Origin: Trinickia fusca
GTDB taxonomy: Bacteria > Pseudomonadota > Gammaproteobacteria > Burkholderiales > Burkholderiaceae
DNA length: 64,000 nucleotides
Assembly (NCBI RefSeq): GCF_003628145.1
Contig: NZ_RBZV01000002.1
Location: 806,001 to 870,000, forward strand
Direction: 5' to 3'
Made by a program: the position numbers and the translations under genes. The notes beneath the pieces are model-generated. The model was not told the origin of the DNA and made no database searches. It worked only from the letters and a program-made list of their open reading frames with translations. This document shows positions 1 through 12,139 of this stretch, in pieces (the stretch's first letter is position 1; the number at the start of each line of letters is the position of its first letter).

Positions 1-2191
1 CCGCTTCGCGGGCCGGCTCGATGAGCCAAGCATCGTTCTGCAGGTCGGCAAAGCGCAGCATCGCGGCGCCCGACTGACGCGCGCCAAGAAACTCGCCCGG
101 GCCACGGATCTCCAAATCGCGTCGCGCAATCTCGAAGCCGTCCGTCGTCTCCCGCATCGTCTGCAACCGCGCACGCCCCGCGATCGACAACGGCCCGCTG
201 TACAGCAACACGCACGCCGACGCCTGGCTGCCGCGCCCCACGCGCCCGCGCAACTGATGCAGCTGCGCAAGCCCGAAGCGCTCGGCATGCTCGATCACCA
301 TCAGCGACGCGTTCGGCACGTCGACCCCAACCTCGATCACCGTCGTCGCGACGAGCAACTGCACCTCGTTGCGCGAGAACGCGTCCATGACCGCAGCCTT
401 CTCGGCCGGCGCGAGCCGGCCATGCACCAAGCCCACCCGCAACTCCGGCAGCGCGGCCACCAGCGTCTCGAACGTCTCGACCGCCGTTTGCAGTTGCAGC
501 GTCTCGCTTTCCTCGATGAGCGGACAGACCCAATACACCTGCCGGCCGGTCAGCGCCGCTTCGCGCACCCGGCCGATCACCTCTTCACGGCGCGCGTCGG
601 AAATGAGCTTCGTGACGATCGGCGTGCGGCCCGGCGGCAGTTCGTCGATCGTCGACACGTCGAGGTCGGCGTAATACGTCATCGCCAGCGTGCGCGGAAT
701 CGGCGTGGCCGACATCATCAGCTGGTGTGGCTGAAAATCGCTCGCGCCGTCCGCCGCGCGGTGCGCCTTCGCGCGCAGCGCCAGCCGCTGCGCCACGCCG
801 AAACGGTGCTGCTCGTCGACGATGACGAGGCCGAGCCGCGCGAATTCGACGGTGTCCTGAATGATCGCGTGCGTGCCGATCACGAGCTGCGCGGCACCGG
901 ACGCGGCCGCCTCGAGCGCCGCGCGCTTGTCCTTCGTCTTCAAGCTGCCCGCCAGCCATGCGACCGTCACGCCGAGCGGCTCGAGCCAGCCGCGCAGCTT
1001 GCGCGCGTGCTGCTCGGCGAGGATTTCGGTCGGCGCCATCATCGCGGCCTGATAGCCGGCATCGATCGCCTGGGCGGCCGCCAGCGCGGCGACGACCGTC
1101 TTGCCGCTGCCGACGTCGCCCTGCAGCAGACGCTGCATCGGATGCGGCGCGGTGAGATCGGCCGAAATCTCGGCGACGACGCGCGTTTGCGCCCCCGTGA
1201 GCGCAAACGGCAACGCCCCGGCCAGACGCGCGCTCAGCGAGAGCGCCTCGCTTTCGGCGCGGCGCGGCATGACCGGCGCGGTGCGCAAGCGGCGCTCATC
1301 GTGCGCCCGCTTGAGCGAGAGCTGCTGCGCGAGCAGTTCGTCGAACTTGATGCGCGACCACGCCGGGTGGGTGCCGTCGATGAGCGCCGCTTCGTCGGCA
1401 TCGGCGCTCGGGTGATGCAAGGTGCGCACCGCCTGCGCGAGCGGCGGCAGCTCGAGCGGTTGGCAGTAGGTGCGTGCCACCGACTCGGGCAGCAATTCGG
1501 GCAACGGCGTGCGTGCGAGCGCGTTGTCGATGGCCTTGCGCAGATACGCCTGCGAGACACCGGCCGTACTCGGATAAACGGGGGTCAGCGCTTGCGGCAG
1601 CGGCGTGTCGTCGTCGACGGGGCGCACGCTCGGGTGCACCATCTCGAGGCCGAAAAAACCGCCACGCACGTCGCCGCGCACGCGCAGACGCTGGCCGATG
1701 GCCATCTGCTTGACCTGCGAGCCGTAGAAATTCAGAAACCGCAGCATCAGCTCGTCGCCAGCCGCGTCGCGCAGCTTCACGACGAGTTGCCGGCGCGGCC
1801 GGTAGGCGATTTCGTTGTCGAACACGATGCCCTCGGTCTGCGCGGTTTCGCCGGGCAACAGCTCGCCGATCGGCGTCAGCGAGGTTTCGTCCTCATAGCG
1901 CATCGGCAGATGCAGCACGAGATCGATATCGCGCGTGAGTCCGAGCTTGGCAAGCTTGTCGGCCGTCTTGGGCAGCTTGGCGGCTGGCGCGGACGCCGCA
2001 TCGTCACTCGTCCCCGCCTTCTTCGACGGGGCCTTTTTCTTACGCGGCGGCACGGCATCGGCCGCATCGATCGCCGCGTCAGGTTGCCCCACGTCGAGCG
2101 CCGGCGCACGGGCGCGAGGCGCGGCGACGCGCGGTTCGCTGGCGGCGGGGTCGTCGATGGACTCGAGCGGGCGTCGGCGGGGCAAGGGCAT
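1..2191 (-). CDS. recG: ATP-dependent DNA helicase RecG (C-terminus beyond the window)
   Basis: RecG remodels stalled replication forks and branch-migrates Holliday junctions. The translated minus strand starts at the ATG at 2189-2191 and runs off the left edge after about 730 codons. The first ~65 residues are a low-complexity Ala/Pro/Lys-rich extension. An OB-fold wedge domain follows ([10 protein letters not shown], then [19 protein letters not shown]). The helicase core has Walker A GDVGSGKT, the DEQHRFGV box (Walker B), [12 protein letters not shown] (motif III) and a second RecA lobe with [21 protein letters not shown] and QLRGRVGRG. These are diagnostic RecG motifs. The last ~20-30 residues are missing only because of the window boundary. 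It is divergent from queA, with about 130 nt between the starts. Confidence 0.97.
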   Translation of the reverse strand, partial: MPLPRRRPLESIDDPAASEPRVAAPRARAPALDVGQPDAAIDAADAVPPRKKKAPSKKAGTSDDAASAPAAKLPKTADKLAKLGLTRDIDLVLHLPMRYEDETSLTPIGELLPGETAQTEGIVFDNEIAYRPRRQLVVKLRDAAGDELMLRFLNFYGSQVKQMAIGQRLRVRGDVRGGFFGLEMVHPSVRPVDDDTPLPQALTPVYPSTAGVSQAYLRKAIDNALARTPLPELLPESVARTYCQPLELPPLAQAVRTLHHPSADADEAALIDGTHPAWSRIKFDELLAQQLSLKRAHDERRLRTAPVMPRRAESEALSLSARLAGALPFALTGAQTRVVAEISADLTAPHPMQRLLQGDVGSGKTVVAALAAAQAIDAGYQAAMMAPTEILAEQHARKLRGWLEPLGVTVAWLAGSLKTKDKRAALEAAASGAAQLVIGTHAIIQDTVEFARLGLVIVDEQHRFGVAQRLALRAKAHRAADGASDFQPHQLMMSATPIPRTLAMTYYADLDVSTIDELPPGRTPIVTKLISDARREEVIGRVREAALTGRQVYWVCPLIEESETLQLQTAVETFETLVAALPELRVGLVHGRLAPAEKAAVMDAFSRNEVQLLVATTVIEVGVDVPNASLMVIEHAERFGLAQLHQLRGRVGRGSQASACVLLYSGPLSIAGRARLQTMRETTDGFEIARRDLEIRGPGEFLGARQSGAAMLRFADLQNDAWLIEPAREA

Positions 2192-2324
2192 CAGTGTCTT
2201 CGCAAGTACAATATCGGTTTTATCGAACGCGGCGCACACCGCGACAACCAGGCCGGTGCACCACCGCGATCATAGCGGCTCGCAAGCCCGGCCGGCCAAG
2301 CCGCTCACCGCCGATCAACGCAGC

Positions 2325-4674
<2,350 letters not shown>

Positions 4675-4755
4675 CGTCCGGCCCGCGCCGCGGGCCGCAT
4701 CCGACGGACCTTTCAGAACACCAGCACGCGACGCCGTCCCGAAAAACGGCGGTGG

Positions 4756-4761
4756 TAAAAT
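4756..4761 (+). promoter_or_regulatory. Candidate -10 box (TAAAAT) for yajC-secD-secF
   Basis: GGTAAAAT lies 50 nt before the yajC start codon, in a tgt-yajC gap of 137 nt. The GGTA(A/C)AAT context recurs before several other genes in this window. I see no clear -35 hexamer at 17 nt, so this is a pattern-based call only. Confidence 0.45.
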
Positions 4762-4811
4762 ACGCGGCTATTTTGCGATCGCCTTAGATCGCTCTTAACG
4801 GAGAAACCAGC

Positions 4812-5138
4812 GTGTCGTTCATTCCAAATGCATTCGCGCAAGGCGCCACTGGCGGCGCAGAATCGAGCCTGATGAGCTTTCTGCCGCTCATCCTCATGTT
4901 CGCGGTGCTGTACTTCATCATGATTCGCCCCCAGATGAAGCGCCAAAAGGAGCATCGCAACATGCTCTCCGCGATGGCGAAGGGCGATGAAGTGGTCACG
5001 AACGGCGGCATCGTCGGCAAGGTGACGAAGGTCGGCGAAGCGTACGTGAGCGTCGAAGTCGCCGAAGGCACGGAAATCACCGTGCAGAAGTCCGCCGTCA
5101 CGACGATTCTCCCGAAAGGCACGATCAAGTCGCTTTGA
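4812..5138 (+). CDS. yajC: Preprotein translocase subunit YajC
   Basis: YajC is the small inner-membrane partner of SecDF in the Sec holotranslocon. The product is 108 aa, normal size. It has one N-terminal membrane span (LMSFLPLILMFAVLYFIMI) followed by the invariant basic stretch RPQMKRQKEH and a cytoplasmic domain with GDEVVTNGGIVGKV. Translation starts at GTG (4812), with GGAG eight bases upstream. It begins a yajC-secD-secF operon. Confidence 0.96.
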   Translation: MSFIPNAFAQGATGGAESSLMSFLPLILMFAVLYFIMIRPQMKRQKEHRNMLSAMAKGDEVVTNGGIVGKVTKVGEAYVSVEVAEGTEITVQKSAVTTILPKGTIKSL

Positions 5139-5276
5139 TGCTGTTCCTTATCGCGTCCGGCGCGCTAACGCGCCCATGATGCGCCGGACAGTGCCCGCCT
5201 GCTGCGCCGCTTTGGGCCAGCAGAGGGCATGCCGGACGCGGTGCTTTCACGCCAACTTTCCCGTTCGGCTAATCCC

Positions 5277-7301
5277 ATGAATCGTTACCCTCTCTGGAAA
5301 TATGTCGTGATGGTCGTGGCGCTCGCCATTGGCCTTCTGTACACATTGCCCAATTTCTACGGCGAAGCACCGGCAGTGCAGGTGCTGAGCGGCAAGGCGA
5401 CGGTCAAGCTCGACTCGTCCACGCTCTCGAGCGTCGAAGCCGCGCTCGCCGCCAATCAGATTCAACCTGACGACATCACGTTCGACAGCGCCTCGGCCAA
5501 CGCGAACATTCGCGTGCGCCTGAAGGACACCGACACGCAGCTGCACGTGAAGGACCTGCTGCAAAAGACGCTGAACCCCGATCAGGCCGATCCGCAGTAC
5601 GTCGTCGCGCTCAATCTGCAAAGCGCCTCGCCGCGCTGGCTGACCGCGCTGCACGCGCTGCCGATGTACCTCGGCCTCGACCTGCGTGGCGGTGTGCACT
5701 TCCTGATGCAGATCGACATGGCCGGCGCGCTGAACAAGCGCCTCGACTCCGACGCCTCCGATGCGCGCACGCTGCTGCGCGACAACAACATCCGCGAAGG
5801 CGGCGTGAATCGCGTGGGTCAGTCGGTCGTCATCGACTTCGCCGATGCGAATGTCGCCGAAACGGCACGCACCCAGCTCACCCGCACGATCACCGAACTG
5901 CAATGGGCCACGCAGCCCGCGGCAGGCGGCGGCGTCCAGCTCGTCGGCACGTTCACGCCGGCCCAGCAGCGCGCCGTCGAGGAAGCGGCGGTCAAGCAGA
6001 ACATCACGACGCTGCACAACCGGGTGAACGAACTCGGCGTGTCCGAACCCGTCATCCAGCAGCAAGGCGCCGACCGTATCGTCGTCGAGCTGCCCGGCGT
6101 GCAGGACACGGCGAAGGCCAAGGAAATCATCGGCCGTACGGCGACGCTCGAAGCGCGCCTGGCCGATCCGGTCAACACGCACCCGGCGGCCGGCGAACCC
6201 GTGCCCCCCGGCGACGAGCTCTTCACCGAAGGCGCCCAGGCACCGGTGCTGCTGCGCAAGCAAGTGATCTTCACGGGCGACAGCATCATCGACGCGTCGG
6301 CCGGTTTCGACGAGCATCAGCGTCCGTCGGTCAACATCCGCCTGAACTCGGCCGCGGGCCGCGCCGTGCGCAGCGTCTCGCGCGACAACATCGGCAAGCC
6401 GATGGCGATGGTGCTGTTCGAGAAGGGCAAGGGCCAGGTGCTCACCGTCGCGACGATCCAGTCCGAGCTCGGCGACCGCTTCCAGATCACGGGCCAACCG
6501 ACGCCGCAATCGGCCACCGACCTCGCGCTGCTGCTGCGCGCCGGCTCGCTGGCCGCGCCGATGGACATCATCGAAGAGCGCACGATCGGCCCGAGCCTCG
6601 GTGCGGACAACATCAAGAAGGGCTTCGACTCGGTCGTCTACGGCTTCGCCGCGATCGCCGTGTTCATGGTCGCGTACTACATGCTGTTCGGCCTCGTGTC
6701 GGTGATCGGCCTGTCGGTGAACCTGCTGTTGCTGGTGGCCGTGCTGTCACTGCTGCAAGCCACGCTGACGCTGCCCGGCATCGCCGCTATCGCGCTCGCG
6801 CTCGGTATGGCGATCGATGCGAACGTGCTGATCAATGAACGCGTGCGCGAAGAACTGCGCCACGGCGCACCGCCGCAGCTCGCGATCGAGAACGGCTACG
6901 CGCATGCGTGGGCCACGATTCTCGACTCGAACGTCACGACGCTGATCGCCGGCCTCGCGCTGCTCGCCTTCGGTTCGGGCCCCGTGCGCGGCTTTGCGGT
7001 CGTGCACTGTATCGGCATCCTGACCTCGATGTTCTCGGCCGTGTTCTTCTCGCGCGGTCTCGTGAACTTCTGGTACGGCGGCAAGAAGAAGCTCAAGACG
7101 CTCGCGATCGGCCAGGTCTGGCGTCCGCAAACGACTGAAAGCTTGGACTATCAAGGCGCCGAAGTGCTCGAAGAAGCGAGCACGGCCGGCAAGACGGCCG
7201 CGCCGGCTGCCCGCACGCAGTCCGCACGCGGCGGCAAAGCCACGTTGCGCAACCGCGCGCAGCCGGGCGTGACGCCCAAGAAACCGGGCTCGTCCCGCTA
7301 A
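5277..7301 (+). CDS. secD: Protein translocase subunit SecD
   Basis: SecD uses the proton-motive force to complete protein export through SecYEG. The ATG at 5277 (MNRYPLWKYVVMVVALAIG) gives 674 aa and begins with the expected transmembrane helix; an in-frame upstream extension to 5229 is less likely. Seen in order: TM1, the large periplasmic P1 domain with the D1 motif LGLDLRGGVHFL, the VNELGVSEPVIQQQG region, then five C-terminal membrane helices containing ALGMAIDANVLINERVREEL. The ~70-residue C-terminal tail is Ala/Lys/Arg-rich and cytoplasmic. secF follows 18 nt downstream. Confidence 0.97.
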   Translation: MNRYPLWKYVVMVVALAIGLLYTLPNFYGEAPAVQVLSGKATVKLDSSTLSSVEAALAANQIQPDDITFDSASANANIRVRLKDTDTQLHVKDLLQKTLNPDQADPQYVVALNLQSASPRWLTALHALPMYLGLDLRGGVHFLMQIDMAGALNKRLDSDASDARTLLRDNNIREGGVNRVGQSVVIDFADANVAETARTQLTRTITELQWATQPAAGGGVQLVGTFTPAQQRAVEEAAVKQNITTLHNRVNELGVSEPVIQQQGADRIVVELPGVQDTAKAKEIIGRTATLEARLADPVNTHPAAGEPVPPGDELFTEGAQAPVLLRKQVIFTGDSIIDASAGFDEHQRPSVNIRLNSAAGRAVRSVSRDNIGKPMAMVLFEKGKGQVLTVATIQSELGDRFQITGQPTPQSATDLALLLRAGSLAAPMDIIEERTIGPSLGADNIKKGFDSVVYGFAAIAVFMVAYYMLFGLVSVIGLSVNLLLLVAVLSLLQATLTLPGIAAIALALGMAIDANVLINERVREELRHGAPPQLAIENGYAHAWATILDSNVTTLIAGLALLAFGSGPVRGFAVVHCIGILTSMFSAVFFSRGLVNFWYGGKKKLKTLAIGQVWRPQTTESLDYQGAEVLEEASTAGKTAAPAARTQSARGGKATLRNRAQPGVTPKKPGSSR

Positions 7302-7319
7302 CGGCCCGGGGAGACGAAC

Positions 7320-8270
7320 ATGGAATTTTTCCGCATCCGCAAAGACATTCCGTTCATGCAACGCGCGTTGATCTTCAACGCGATCTCGTTCCTGACCTTC
7401 TTCGCGGCCGTGTTTTTCCTGCTGCACCGTGGGCTGCATCTGTCAGTCGAGTTCACGGGCGGCACGGTCATCGAAGTGCAGTATCCGCAGGCCGCGCAGC
7501 TCGAGCCCGTACGCACGACGCTCGACACGCTCGGCTATGCCGACGCGCAGGTGCAGACGTTCGGCACCGCGCGCAGCGTGCTGATCCGTCTGCCGTTGAA
7601 GACGGGCCTGACCTCCTCGCAGCAGAGCGATCAGGTCATGGGCGCGCTGAAGGCACAGAACGCGCAGGCGCAACTGCAACGCGTCGAATTCGTGGGGCCG
7701 CAAGTCGGCAAGGAACTGGCCACTGACGGTCTGATGGCGCTCGCGTGCGTCGTCATCGGCATCGTCATCTACCTGTCATTCCGCTTCGAATGGAAGTACG
7801 CAGTCGCCGGCATCATCGCGAACCTGCACGACGTCGTGATCATTCTGGGCTTCTTCGCGTTCTTCCAGTGGGAGTTCTCGCTGTCGGTGCTGGCGGCCGT
7901 GCTGGCCGTGCTCGGCTACTCGGTCAACGAGTCGGTCGTCATCTTCGACCGGATTCGCGAGACGTTCCGCCGCGAGCGCAAGATGGGCGTGATCGAAGTC
8001 ATCAACCACGCGATCACGAGCACGATGTCGCGCACGATCATCACGCACGGCTGCACGCAGATGATGGTGCTGTCGATGTTCCTGTTCGGCGGCCCGACGC
8101 TGCACTACTTCGCGCTGGCGCTGACGATCGGCATTTTGTTCGGCATCTACTCGTCGGTGTTCGTCGCTGCCGCGCTGGCCATGTGGCTCGGCGTCAAGCG
8201 CGAGGACCTGCTCAAGGAAAAGCGCGCGAGCCACGATCCGAACGACCCGAACGCCGGCGCGCAAGTCTGA
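7320..8270 (+). CDS. secF: Protein translocase subunit SecF
   Basis: SecF forms the heterodimeric RND-type SecDF motor. It encodes 316 aa, normal length, starting at an ATG preceded by GGGGAG at six bases. Family motifs are VEFTGGTVIEVQYP in the first periplasmic domain and VLGYSVNESVVIFDRIRETF in the transmembrane half, followed by TSMSRTIITHG. Six membrane segments are expected and visible as hydrophobic blocks. It is the last gene of the yajC-secDF operon; a GC hairpin at 8306-8337 follows. Confidence 0.97.
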   Translation: MEFFRIRKDIPFMQRALIFNAISFLTFFAAVFFLLHRGLHLSVEFTGGTVIEVQYPQAAQLEPVRTTLDTLGYADAQVQTFGTARSVLIRLPLKTGLTSSQQSDQVMGALKAQNAQAQLQRVEFVGPQVGKELATDGLMALACVVIGIVIYLSFRFEWKYAVAGIIANLHDVVIILGFFAFFQWEFSLSVLAAVLAVLGYSVNESVVIFDRIRETFRRERKMGVIEVINHAITSTMSRTIITHGCTQMMVLSMFLFGGPTLHYFALALTIGILFGIYSSVFVAAALAMWLGVKREDLLKEKRASHDPNDPNAGAQV

Positions 8271-8305
8271 CGGCGTTCGATACCAGGCGGGATTAGCGCC
8301 CCGCC

Positions 8306-8337
8306 GCGGCTGCCGCGCCATACGTGGCGGCAGCCGC
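8306..8337. terminator. Perfect 11-bp GC hairpin after secF, no U-tract
   Basis: GCGGCTGCCGC and its exact complement flank a 10-nt loop, 36 nt after the secF stop. No T-run follows on either strand, so it is a hairpin that may stop or stabilise the secDF and facing MFS transcripts rather than a standard intrinsic terminator. Confidence 0.5.
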
Positions 8338-8483
8338 AAGCTGCTCACAGCGCGCTTGCCCTCCCCTCCTGCTGTCATTTCCCCGCTTCTCTTGCCTGCT
8401 CACCCAGCCCAGCCGTTTGCTGGTGGCGTGCGATCGCGCCCGGCCCTATGCCTGGCCGCCAGCGCCCCGACCGCGCTTAGCCC

Positions 8484-9791
8484 TTAGCCAACCGCCCCGA
8501 CGTTCAGCATGCGATGCCTGGCTGGGCTCACGCGTACGGCCAACGCCCCGATGCACAGTGTCGCGAGGCAAACGATCGGCACGAGCATCGGCGCGCTGGC
8601 CGTGCCCACCGTCTTCGCAACGAACGGCATCAGGTTCTGGCTGAAGAATCCACCCAAATTACCAATCGAATTGATCGCGGCCACGCTCGCGGCAGCACGT
8701 GCACCTGCGAAGAAACGCGGCGGCAGCGACCAGAAGCACGGATACAGCAGCGGAATGCACATGCCGCCGAGCACGAGCGCGGTGAAGCGCGCCCCCGTCG
8801 ACGGCAGCAAGAAGCTGCCGGCAAAGCCCAGCGCGCCGACCACGGCGATCAGGCCCATCGCCGTGACGACTTCGCCCGAGCGACGCAGCTTGCCCGGCAG
8901 CCACAGCAGCAGCAACGTCGCACCCGCCCACGGCAGCATGTTCAGCATGCCGTTCGCGACGTCGGTCACGCCGAAGCTCTTCACGAGCGTGGGCAGCCAG
9001 TAGGTGACGCCGTACAGCGACGTCGACATCAGCATGTAGGTAACGGCAAAGAGCAGCACACGCCAATCGAAGAACGCCATCCAAGGATGCCCGCTGGTCG
9101 CCTCTTGAGACTGCTCGCGTACGAGCGCCGCCCGCGCGATGCGCTTTTGCTCGTCGCTGAGAAAGCGCGCATCTTCGATCGAGGCAGGCAGCAACCGTAG
9201 CGCAGCCACCGCGACCAGCACCGCCGGCAGCCCTGTCGCGACGAACACCCACTGCCAACCGGCCAGCTGCGCGATGCCGTTCATGCCGAGCAACGCCCCG
9301 CCGATCAGCGAGCCCAGCATGTTCGCGAGCGAGCTGCCGAGCGTGAACACACCCAACACGCGCGTGCGGTAGCTCTGCGGAAACCACAGCGTCAGATAGT
9401 AGATGACGCCCGGATAGAAGCCGGCTTCGGCCACGCCGAGCGCGAACCGCAACACGCAGAAAACGGGCATCGAACGCGTAAAGGCCATCGCCACCGTCAC
9501 GGCCCCCCACGTCAGCATGATGCGCGCCAGCCACATGCGCGCGCCGAACTTGTGCAGCGCCAGCGTGCTCGGCACTTCGAACAACAGATAGCCGATGAAG
9601 AACAGCGACGACGCGAGCCCATACGCGGCCTCCGTCATGCCGAGGTCGTGCCGCATCTGCAGCTTCGCGAAGCCGACGTTCTGACGATCGATGAACGCGA
9701 TCAGAAACATCAACACCAGAATCGGCAACAGGTGCCGCGCCATTTTCGCCATCACTTGGCGCTCGTCTTGCGCCGTATCCTGCATCGTCAT
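8484..9791 (-). CDS. MFS transporter, anion:cation symporter (ACS) type
   Basis: This is a 435-aa inner-membrane permease of the major facilitator superfamily. The N-terminus LVLMFLIAFIDRQNVGFAKL is characteristic of the ACS (phthalate/tartrate/hexuronate-like) family, whose members import organic anions. The inter-helix segment KFGARMWLARIMLTWG and helix FALGVAEAGFYPGVIYYLTL fit the family. About twelve hydrophobic segments are visible, with a polar central loop (SIEDARFLSDEQKRIARAA) near residue 205. GGGGGAA precedes the ATG by four bases. The substrate cannot be read from sequence. It lies upstream of nothing obviously metabolic; its neighbour is a second, unrelated MFS gene on the same strand. 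Confidence 0.9.
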   Translation of the reverse strand: MTMQDTAQDERQVMAKMARHLLPILVLMFLIAFIDRQNVGFAKLQMRHDLGMTEAAYGLASSLFFIGYLLFEVPSTLALHKFGARMWLARIMLTWGAVTVAMAFTRSMPVFCVLRFALGVAEAGFYPGVIYYLTLWFPQSYRTRVLGVFTLGSSLANMLGSLIGGALLGMNGIAQLAGWQWVFVATGLPAVLVAVAALRLLPASIEDARFLSDEQKRIARAALVREQSQEATSGHPWMAFFDWRVLLFAVTYMLMSTSLYGVTYWLPTLVKSFGVTDVANGMLNMLPWAGATLLLLWLPGKLRRSGEVVTAMGLIAVVGALGFAGSFLLPSTGARFTALVLGGMCIPLLYPCFWSLPPRFFAGARAAASVAAINSIGNLGGFFSQNLMPFVAKTVGTASAPMLVPIVCLATLCIGALAVRVSPARHRMLNVGAVG

Positions 9792-9911
9792 CGCTTTCCC
9801 CCGTCGTTTGTTATCGGTCTGCTATCGATCTGTTGTCGTGGCATCGCCGCGCACCGAATGAAACCGGCGGCGCGATGCGTTCGTCTCACTTCGAACCCGC
9901 GTGGCCCCGCT

Positions 9912-11189
9912 TCACTTGAAGCCGAGCACGCGGCGCGCCGCCGTGAGCGCGATCAGGCTCACGACGGCCGCGAACATCATGTAGAAGCTCGGCGCGACCT
10001 TGTCACCCGTGACGCGAATCAGCCACGTAATGATGAATGGCCCGAAGCCGCCGAAGATCGTCACGGCGATGTTGTACGCCAGCGACATGCCCGTCGTGCG
10101 CGTAGCAACCGGGAAAATCTCGGCGAGCAGGGCCGGCAATGCAGCAAAGTAGCCGGTGACGGCAAGGCCGAGCACGATCTGCACGACGATGAGCGTCGCC
10201 GCATTGGGGCTCGCCACGAGCCACGTGAATGCCGGGTAGATGACGACGAGCATCAGCGCGCCGGATGCAAGCATGATGCCGGTCCGCCCGACCTTGTCCG
10301 ACCAGTGGCCGATGAACGGCGCACCCACCATCTGGATCGCGCCCGTCAGGACGATGGCCGAGAACGAAATCGACGGCGCAAGTCCCAGCTGCTTGATGCC
10401 GTAGGTCGGCATGAACATGACGAGATAAGTGGCCACGGTGCCGACCGCGACGATGCCGATCGCAATCGACAGACGCACCTTGTGCCCCACGAACGTATCG
10501 CGCAGCGGCGTGGCCGTCGTCTCCGTCGCCAGGAATTCGGGCGTCTCGTCGACGTTCGCGCGAATATAGTAGGCAATCGGCCCGAGCAGCAAACCGAACA
10601 CGAACGGCACCCGCCAGCCCCAGGCCGCCAGCGCCTCGGGCGAAAGCCTGCCCGTCAGCACGGCGCCGAACACCGCCGCGAGCACGGTCGTGAGTCCTTG
10701 GCTCGCGACTTGCCAGCTCGAGAAGAAGCCACGCCGGTGCGGCACGTGCTCGGCCAGAAATGTCGTCGCGCTGCCGAATTCGCCGCCGGCCGAGAACCCC
10801 TGCATGAGCCTCGCCAGCACGAGGATCACCGGGGCTGCGATGCCGATCGTCTCGTAGGTCGGCAGCACGGCGATCATCGCGGTGCCCAGCATCATCAACA
10901 GAATCGACCGCGTGAGTGCTGCCTTGCGGCCCGCGCGATCGGCGTAGGCGCCGATCACGATCGCGCCGAGCGGGCGCATGAAGAACGACACGCCGAACGT
11001 GCAAAGCGTGAGCAACAATGAAACGGTGTCGTTGCCGGTCGGGAAGAACAGCTTCGCGATCACGACCGCGAAAAAGCCGAATACAACGAGATCGAACCAC
11101 TCGAGCGCATTGCCGATGGAGGTGGCCACCACGGCTCGCCAGACGTTCTGACGCGTGCCCGCCGATGCTGCCGTCAACGTGTCACTCAT
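9912..11189 (-). CDS. MFS transporter, metabolite:H+ symporter (MHS) type
   Basis: This is a 425-aa permease of the MHS family (relatives import citrate, alpha-ketoglutarate, proline/betaine or shikimate). The N-terminus ATSIGNALEWFDLVVFGFFA and the loop YADRAGRKAALTRSI are hallmarks. The start at 11189 (MSDTLTAASAGTRQ) is preceded by GGGAGA at six bases; an in-frame upstream extension lacks support. It is transcribed in the same direction as the ACS transporter, 120 nt ahead of it, and could be co-transcribed. Tandem 10-bp repeats lie 55-95 bp upstream of the start. Confidence 0.9.
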   Translation of the reverse strand: MSDTLTAASAGTRQNVWRAVVATSIGNALEWFDLVVFGFFAVVIAKLFFPTGNDTVSLLLTLCTFGVSFFMRPLGAIVIGAYADRAGRKAALTRSILLMMLGTAMIAVLPTYETIGIAAPVILVLARLMQGFSAGGEFGSATTFLAEHVPHRRGFFSSWQVASQGLTTVLAAVFGAVLTGRLSPEALAAWGWRVPFVFGLLLGPIAYYIRANVDETPEFLATETTATPLRDTFVGHKVRLSIAIGIVAVGTVATYLVMFMPTYGIKQLGLAPSISFSAIVLTGAIQMVGAPFIGHWSDKVGRTGIMLASGALMLVVIYPAFTWLVASPNAATLIVVQIVLGLAVTGYFAALPALLAEIFPVATRTTGMSLAYNIAVTIFGGFGPFIITWLIRVTGDKVAPSFYMMFAAVVSLIALTAARRVLGFK

Positions 11190-11243
11190 TGCTTGTCTCC
11201 CGTGTGTCGAAGGAAATCGTGGCGATGATGCCCGTCTCGTTTT

Positions 11244-11283
11244 GCTTGTTCCAGCTCGTTCCGGCTTGTTCCCGCTTGTTCGG
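11244..11283. repeat. Four 10-bp tandem repeats, consensus GCTYGTTCCN
   Basis: Copies begin at 11244, 11254, 11264 and 11274 (GCTTGTTCCA, GCTCGTTCCG, GCTTGTTCCC, GCTTGTTCGG), with a partial fifth at 11283. The period equals one helical turn, and the array lies just upstream of the MHS transporter gene. It could be a regulator-binding array or simple slippage; sequence alone does not decide. Confidence 0.7.
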
Positions 11284-11393
11284 CTCGTGGCCGCATGCGG
11301 CGCGCGGCCAATTAGATGCGCATGCAACCAATGTGGCGGCTGCGGCCAAGTATGGACCGCAAAGTTGACATGCGCAACGCGCAAGCTACAACG

Positions 11394-11433
11394 AAAAAAA
11401 CCGCCACGCACCCTATCGGTGCGAGGCGGTTTT
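11394..11433 (-). terminator. Intrinsic terminator of the cybB-yceI-yceI operon
   Basis: A long stem (AAAACCGCC pairing with GGCGGTTTT, inner CGCACC/GGTGCG) is followed on the minus strand by seven U residues. It begins 44 nt after the stop of the last yceI gene. Confidence 0.85.
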
Positions 11434-11477
11434 GTCGCGGCGCGGCGCGCAGGCCGCGTCGCTGCGATGCCGCTGGC

Positions 11478-12053
11478 TTACTGCTTGATGCCTTCGGCCT
11501 GAATTTCCAGCGCGGTCTTCATGTTGAAGCCGTACTTCTGGCCGAAGTCGAGGCCAAAATCGGCGCGATTGAATTCGGCGCTCGCTTCGACGCCGCACAC
11601 TTCACGCTTGAGCATCGGATGCGGCATGCACTTGAACGAGTCGATCTTCAGGTCGACCGGCTTGGTCACGCCGTGCAGCGTCAGCGTGCCGACGACTTCG
11701 ACGGGCTTGTCGCCGTCGAACTTGATCTGCGTGCCCTTGTAGGTCGCCGTCGGGTACTTCGTGACGTCGAACATTTCGGCGGTTTGCAGGTGCTCGTCGA
11801 GCTTCTTGTTGCCGGTGTCGATCGAGGTTGCATCGATCGTCACATCGACGGTGCCCGTCTTCGCTGCGCGATCGAGCGTGACGGTACCCGTAGACTTCGT
11901 GAACTTGCCGCGCCACACCGACAGCCCGCCGAAGTGATCGGCCGCGAAGCTCGGATAGGTGTGGGTCGGGTCCAGTTGATACGTGTCGGCGGCGAACGCG
12001 GTGCCCGAGACGAAGGCGGCCAGCGCGGCCGCGGCGATGAGAGCGTGCTTCAA
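11478..12053 (-). CDS. YceI family periplasmic polyisoprenoid-binding protein
   Basis: YceI proteins are periplasmic lipocalin-like proteins that bind polyisoprenoids. The product has a Sec signal peptide ending VSGTAFAA, then the YceI fold beginning [19 protein letters not shown]. Conserved segments include [29 protein letters not shown] and [16 protein letters not shown]; it is 191 aa. The start is a TTG at 12051-12053: no ATG fits the signal peptide, and AGGAG lies seven bases upstream. It is third in a cytochrome b561-yceI-yceI operon, 86 nt after the preceding yceI. b561-YceI pairing is common in proteobacteria and may reflect quinone or polyprenol redox in the periplasm. Confidence 0.92.
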   Translation of the reverse strand: MKHALIAAAALAAFVSGTAFAADTYQLDPTHTYPSFAADHFGGLSVWRGKFTKSTGTVTLDRAAKTGTVDVTIDATSIDTGNKKLDEHLQTAEMFDVTKYPTATYKGTQIKFDGDKPVEVVGTLTLHGVTKPVDLKIDSFKCMPHPMLKREVCGVEASAEFNRADFGLDFGQKYGFNMKTALEIQAEGIKQ

Positions 12054-12139
12054 ATGATTTCTCCTGGTACGGGGGCCGCCGACACTCGGCGACAACGGTT
12101 GATAGCGATGTTTCGCTGACTGATTGATGCTTACGACTT

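Noticed and set aside
257-2275. 672-codon plus-strand open frame
   Set aside because: It is antisense to recG, extremely rich in Arg/His/Gln/Leu and lacks any domain. It is a GC-driven shadow.
9552-11021. 489-codon plus-strand open frame over the two MFS genes
   Set aside because: It is a His/Arg/Gln-rich mirror of real transporter genes on the minus strand.
11244-11283. Short direct repeats as a possible CRISPR
   Set aside because: 10-bp units without spacers; they cannot be a CRISPR array.
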